This document shows, one piece after another, positions 57,832 to 64,000 of a stretch of DNA of 64,000 nucleotides (the stretch's first letter is position 1; the number at the start of each line of letters is the position of its first letter). The stretch lies in NCBI GenBank assembly GCA_026745465.1, contig JACYXH010000772.1, forward strand, positions 4,857,385 to 4,921,384. The letters run 5' to 3'. Position numbers and translations under genes: made by a program. A model generated the notes under the pieces. It saw nothing but the letters and a program-made list of their open reading frames with translations. It did no database searches and was not told the DNA's origin. The DNA is from Lota lota (lineage: Eukaryota > Chordata > Actinopteri > Gadiformes > Lotidae).

Positions 57832-59734
57832 TGTGGACATATAGTTAACAGCACATCATACACAATTCGTCAAGGAGCCAACGAGAGACAGCTGCAATTA
57901 AAGCAAATAAAACCATGTGTCTCTATAAGAAACGAGTGATGGTTCAGGAACTCTTCAGGTGCTTCATCAACTTACTGGCCAACTAAAATAGTCCTCATGA
58001 CTAACAACAACAGCTGCTCAGGGCAACCACAGTGGTTGCAATGTGATATACACAGGAGTAGGACATTTAATCAATTAGGTCACTAGTTTGGATTCTAAGG
58101 AATTATTTCTGTCTTTTTTTTTGCAGATGCTTGCTTGCTTGCTTGGAAACCCCCTTCTTGTTCCGGGGGGGGGGGGATTTCAGCAATATTGTTGAAATTT
58201 ATCAGAGGAAAGCCCACCTGGGAATATGTAAGTTCACCTTAGAACAACCCAGCCACAAGTCAAATTTAATTATTGTTAACAACTTATTTTGTAGTCATCA
58301 AGGGGCCACACTTCATGTGATTTCTTGCATCTTTGAACCTGCACTGTACTGTATAGAGTTTAGCTATTGACTGTATGCTAACCATACGCTACTGCACATA
58401 TGTTTGCCACTGAAGACTTAGTAGAATTAGCATTAGGGCTTTCATATCTCACATTGCTACCTGATATTTATGCCTTGATGTCCTTTATCGAAGTTCAGTA
58501 ATACGCAGGGAAGAATGTGACATCCTTTTTCCGTCTTTGATAATGAAATAAACTGTACCATGGCCCAAATATGCATGTATCACTGTTTAATATATAATAT
58601 CCACTATGATGCTTTTTTTGAGTGTCTGTTTGTTTCAATTAGCTCAATAATGCTTCGATTAATGAATAACGCATTTGGGATACAAGATTGTTGTCTATGA
58701 GGTTATTTTCTACCATTTTATTCTGTTTATTTATGCAGCTGCCTGCACGGTTAAACAGAAATGCAACATGGAGAGCTCTGATGTGGTCTGGAAACTCACC
58801 AGTACAGGAAGGGCATCGAGGCAGTTGTGAGTGTCTCACATGTAAGTTGTGTTCAGGTCTGTTCGCCATATAAAAGGTCACCGTTGAGTTACTCTTGTTC
58901 CATTCGTGCACTTAGCGCTTAGCGTTATGAATGAATCCCTGGGGTAACATCTATCTAGTAAAACACTCACTTTGTTCTAACCTTTTCAAGCATTTTCACG
59001 TTGTAAGTCCAAATCCAACTAAAGCCCCATTCCCCTTAACACCTAGAAGCCATCCATATGGCTGATAATCAGTTTGGGCTTCAGAGCCTCACTCTGAAAG
59101 ATCATGCTGTGAGACCACAGAAGATAAAGCACAGGCTCAACTTGTGGCTAACGTAGCCATAGTGGTTTGTTCTCTGGCACCTTTAAACATTTATTGAGTT
59201 CAGGAGATCAGGTTGTGCAACAAAGCCGTTTAGTTTTTTTGCCTAAATCTTACAAAAATCTGAAGCCAATTATAGGAATAACTGGCTTGATTCTTATGTT
59301 AGGTAGGCTCAAAGTGTGCCAGACATAAAATTACGTTATGTGCATGATTTACATGTTTAGGTTTCTGGACCTGAAACATTTTAAGTATGAACTTAATGTT
59401 CCAATATTGGCCCTAAATAATAAACTTGTATTAATTGCGGGGTATTTGTCTCTCTCGTATGCTGTCAGATATAAAGTTACAGTGCAAGGGAATATTAATC
59501 TGAATAAGATGTTCTTGGCCGGCTCTTGGCCGTACATGAGAGGTCATGTTTAGTCAATGTAGACAAAACATTACATTTATGAGTCACACAAATAATTGTA
59601 GAAAGATTTTAAATCCAACACGTTTGTTTAACATAGACAGCTTGTTTAATAGCGTAAAGAACAATTCCACTGAATCATTTGAGAAATCCTTAATAATAAA
59701 TGTGAGGGTATTTATACCTATAGTCATCCTAAGC

Positions 59735-59815
59735 AAGTTTCTTAACCCCCATCTGCTCCTTCATTACATGTACCTCACTGTAAGTCACCTTGGACAAAGT
59801 GTCTGATAACAGGAT
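59735..59815 (+). repeat. old SINE 3' part with fish SINE/LINE2-type tail
   Basis: AAGTTTCTTAACCCCCATCT leads to CTGTAAGTCACCTTGGACAA and GTGTCTGATAACAGG. This is a degenerate copy of the same tail family as at 13968 and 24885. Confidence 0.65.
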
Positions 59816-60673
59816 AAAACCTATCTACCTGAACCAGTTAAGATATTATTTGAAGAGACTAGTTTGCTTGTGTGTAGAAGAAGAATAACAATTCTAGTAT
59901 TTGCAACTGACACAAAGCAGCAGAGGGTTGAAGGCTGCAAAGAAAACATGCTGGTTTTGGACATGAGGAATTTGTATAGATATTGTTCCTGCATGTCCAG
60001 GTGGGAATCTGCATTTAACATGGGGCTTCTGCTCTACATTCCAGACTGCACTATGTCCGTGATACTCCAGACTATGGCACAGTGTGGACTAGAAATCTAT
60101 CTTATGTGATTTTAGTCTAGGCAAACATCCGACCTGGCTTGCGATTTTAAGCAGCTGCCCAGGGAATGTTGTAGCACTGCAGAAGGAACAGATCTAGGGT
60201 GGGGCCACATAGGGGTGCATGAGCAATGCTAGACTGTTGGTTTGTTTCTAGTGGGTGAAAGAAAACAGTTTAGGAGACAAGGAATTACTTTTAGGCAACA
60301 GGTTAAAATACATGCCCCCTTAGGCTTAGAGACAAAACACTATATGGTCATTTTTTGTAATCGGTTGAAGTCATTCCCCTTCCTTCTCACATCTTCTTTC
60401 ATTTTGTTCCCCTTGTGATCTACTATTCTTTCTGTGAGGCATTCATTCCAATTCAATGAAACATAATAAACATAAAACATGATGACAATAGTATATTTAA
60501 GGACATTATATATGCATGTGTTTGCTGTTTTGACAGCCCCAACGCTCTAAAGCATGTTTAGAGAGTATGTTTAACATAAATAGATTATGTCAGACATGTT
60601 CAACTTTATTTATATATGAGCATATTTTATACACCTGTAAGGCCAGAAAAAAATTGAAAACTGAAATAAAGAT

Positions 60674-60726
60674 ATATATATATATAACTGATATATAACT
60701 GAGATGTATATATATATATATATATC
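60674..60726. repeat. imperfect (AT)n tract
   Basis: Two TATATA blocks separated by ACTGATATATAACTGAG. Confidence 0.9.
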
Positions 60727-63700
60727 GGTGCAGCGAGCAGTGACTTTTGAAGCGAGGCATGCTGATGAGACAAATTCAGCATTGCATTTGTTACATGCAG
60801 AGGAGGCTCCAAGCATCAGCATAATAATACAGAGGTTTAATCCCTTGCACACCAAGCAAATGGAAAACATTCACCAATTTAAAATCCATCTCTCCTCTAT
60901 ACATTTAACATCCAACCTCTGGCACAGAACCAAAAACAACATTACAAAAATACTGCGTATCGTTAACCCCTTCAGGCTTCACTGGGTTTTCCAAGTTAAA
61001 AATAGATACTCCCTTAGTTGTATTGGGTCTTTTTTATTTTGTTTGTGGATTTAAGCTCAGAGAAAGTCCAGAGACAGGCCTCCTATCATCACCTGTATCG
61101 GATGTCCAGCATCATGCCCTTCTCAGGTGTCCCATCACCTTGAACGTCTGTCTGTGAAGCATATGTCTAGGAAGCAGGGCCACATCATGGCTCTCTGCTT
61201 GTGCTATGGCTCGTATCAGTCTGGCTGGCTGATATGCTCTAAAAAACCCCTGTTGACAGACAGGAGGTGGGGTCCCGTCTCTGTGGTCCGATAAACGGAC
61301 GCTGAAGGTTGGACCCCCTGTCTTCTATTTTTGTTTAGTTCTCTCTTTTTTGGACAAATCATGATGTGTTTGATTATTCTGGATTATGATGTGTTCTCAT
61401 ATGATGTAAACAAGGGTCACTTGAGAATTTCACTAGCTTTGTCCAATCCTCAAATCAGGACGTCTGGCCCTGGTACGTAACCGTTGGAGAATGTAACCTA
61501 AGCAAAGTCTAACTGTTGAGCATCCATCTCATTAGTCAAGGTTTGCTTTGCATGTCAACACATGGAGATCTCCAACATTCTTGAGGCAGAAGTTCTGGAG
61601 AAAGCCTCTTGCATTATGCTGAGACACAGAAGAGCTGACAGACCTGGCATGGACGATAGCGGTTGTATGGCTAACCTAAGCTGTTCACATACAACAAGAG
61701 TACAACTTGATTGTACATTGATAACAGTCCAAGGCACTGCTTTTTCATATTTGATTTGCCCTTGAAAGATGCACTGTAATTTGTTCTTCTCTCATGCAAC
61801 ATTAACCAACTAATTCAACCTCTATAACTAATTAAAAGTCTTGAAGAAAATAAATGCAAGAATAAATGAGTATGATTAATGAATCCTTGAGCTTTGTTAC
61901 AACATTAACTTGGTCAAATATATGTTTTATTAGTACAATAATTGTCAGACAATAAACTTTAGTGAAAATACCATCTGTGAATTTGTGATTTTGTTCAGTA
62001 GATTGTCTACATAATTGCCTAATTATCTTTAAAATCATCATAAAATAGTCCACAAGGTATCTTGACTTGGCCTCAGCACATTATCAACAGGCCTCCCAAG
62101 TTGGATAATTTTGATAGTTTGAAAGACAAAATATTTTTCCTTTGAATTTGCCAAATACAATAGCGGCTAAACCTGCTAAGAGCTGCTCAAACAACAATAA
62201 TTTGTTTCACTATGACAGCAGTGTTACAAAAGGCACAAGATAAACATGTTTCTAATTAAAAGTGACTATCACCTCCCTATCGTGTCTCTAACTTTGTATA
62301 ATGTTCCTGATGATTCCAAAACCATTGGGACCTTGATGTTGCCTCTTCATTCACCCCATTACCCTGCATTGTCTAATCACTATCATTTGTATGTGCCTAT
62401 AGATCCCCAGAAAACCTGTGCCTACCTGTCACAAAGAGACCTTTGATTTAGGAAAATGCCGGTACTTAAAACATCTGTCATCACAAAGATTCATGGCCCC
62501 AATATTCAACCGGACAACTCGGCGCAATAATATTTATTTTATAGCCATGTTTCAAAGACTAAACATTCGGTTGCTTTTGGTAACGGAAACTCCTCGGCAT
62601 GGGGGTGTTTGTGGCACTAGGCACTCAGGTCCGTTGTGTTGGCATTCTTTCCTCCAATGTCATTTTATGATATTGTAAAAAACCTGAAGGAACGAAAACC
62701 CTGTTTGGTCCAAAGTTTCCCTAACAGCTCAACATGGTGGCATGGGATTATGGTCGGGTTGGCTGCTTGATGATTGATTAGTGCCCTAATTGGTTCCCAA
62801 GGTGGATGTGGCAGTTCCTCTTTATTGTTTAAAAAACGGAAGAGTGTGTCTTTTTCTAGGGGAGGGAACTGATTTTTGCCCACGATGTGTGTCCAGTGTG
62901 AGAACTTGCCAGCCTATCTAGGAATTCAATCAAGTTTGTCAAGTATTTTCCCTCCTGCGGTGTTCAAGAAAAAGAGTTGCTAATTCATACTCGAACAGTA
63001 AGGGTCCCTCACTAAGTAAACTTAAGAGGGACATAAGGAAATTGTAACAATGTCCAGGAAGTGTGTTAGTGGGCCTATCAGGAACAACAGATTGAAATGT
63101 CACTTGCTTTAATGGAGCTTTCAGAAATTGGTCATAATCCAAAAGGTATTTCACATAGGTTTGTGTTTAGTACATTACATCTTTAGCAGAAAAGGACATG
63201 ATTTTATTTTATATTTTCCATTGAAAGGTTGCAGAACTTGGTTTGCTCTCAAGGGCTTGGGGAATGTGTTGGATTCTTGTTTTAGGTCTTATTTCAAGTA
63301 CAGTTCACATGCTTTGCTTTAAAGCATGCTGTGTACCATATTCACATAATTTTAGCAGCCCGCTTGGCGGTTGTGGTATTCCAAGCATGTCTGCTCTGGC
63401 TGAAACGATGTTCACCAGCAGATAATTTGCCCAAAATTGTTGAAGGCCTGTGCTCTCTCTCTCGTCTGCTCTTCAGTAGTCCTTGGCCTGACCCACTTTT
63501 CTCTAAAGACCTGGGAAATTTTCTGATAAGACTAATAAAAAAGACTGGTTCTCCATTTGTCAGAATTATAAATCATGCAAGTGCTTCAGTTTGTCAGCAC
63601 AGCACTTTACTAAAGATGTGACTTGGATAAAGCAGACACGTTTCTGGGGCCTGATGAATAAAGGGTGCTGCGCAGAGAAATGCCGTCATTAGGGTTTCCA

Positions 63701-64000
63701 TGTAGAAAACAAGATGTATAAAAAAAAACATGCAAGCTGAGAATATGCATATATCTACGCATCCTAGACACCACGTGTACACAAAAGGCAGAGAGAGATA
63801 GTGAATGAAAAGTACATCTTACTTTATATATGTATGTAGTCTCAAAATGTATATATGTCTGTTCTGGTATAAACAGAAAACCCAATACTGTTGTGCTATG
63901 CACTGTTTGACCGACTCATTTATGTTTTACTTTTTTACTAAAATGTATAAAGTTGTTAAACGGGGGAAATTCTCTTTGAAGTCTGCTACTTCCAGCTAGA

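Overview
The window is nuclear DNA from a ray-finned (teleost-type) fish. The genes are intron-rich with GT..AG splice sites. The interspersed repeats are of fish type: a tRNA-derived SINE, the 3' tail 'cgctttggataa' shared by many fish SINEs and LINE2 elements, hAT-like and foldback MITEs, and long CA, GA and G tracts. I found no virus-like element, CRISPR array or tRNA gene. All exon coordinates were worked out by hand from reading frame, splice sites and remembered family sequences. No alignment or database search was run.

Layout. About 0-12.2 kb (minus strand): nine exons of a BICD-family-like dynein cargo adaptor (bicdl2-like), with a complete hAT-type MITE in an intron. 14.9-15.6 kb (minus): the last three exons of an arsenite methyltransferase gene (as3mt), cut off from the rest of the gene and with splice-site damage, so probably a relic. 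16.4-18.5 kb (plus): a complete FAM98-family gene, followed by a 640 bp pure purine tract. 20.0-22.3 kb (plus): chchd2. 23.4-28.4 kb (plus): phkg1. 28.5-31.1 kb (minus): a multi-exon transcription unit with no conserved reading frame, whose introns hold four H/ACA snoRNA candidates resembling SNORA15. 31.5-34.5 kb (plus): psph. 35.8-41.2 kb (minus): nipsnap2. 41.2-64 kb: no gene recognised; microsatellites, a 31-bp minisatellite, poly-G runs and AT-rich unique sequence.

The order chchd2, phkg1, [minus-strand unit], psph, nipsnap2 matches human 7p11.2 (CHCHD2, PHKG1, SUMF2, CCT6A, PSPH, NIPSNAP2) in order and orientation, except that SUMF2 and CCT6A are missing. The space that divergent CCT6A should occupy holds the snoRNA unit. 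In humans CCT6A is the host of SNORA15, and the guide pocket in the fish copies pairs with the 18S rRNA site I recall for SNORA15. The simplest reading is that the protein gene was lost or moved while its snoRNA stayed behind, multiplied, and is now carried by a non-coding host transcribed from the old divergent promoter beside psph. This is the most interesting finding in the window.

Second point: the upstream exon of psph can be read in frame with the canonical start and would add 25 residues that look like a mitochondrial targeting peptide. Other items of note are the decaying as3mt fragment, a perfect 28-bp palindrome in phkg1 intron 1, a perfect 50-bp foldback element in a nipsnap2 intron, and a higher-order minisatellite at 54.8 kb.
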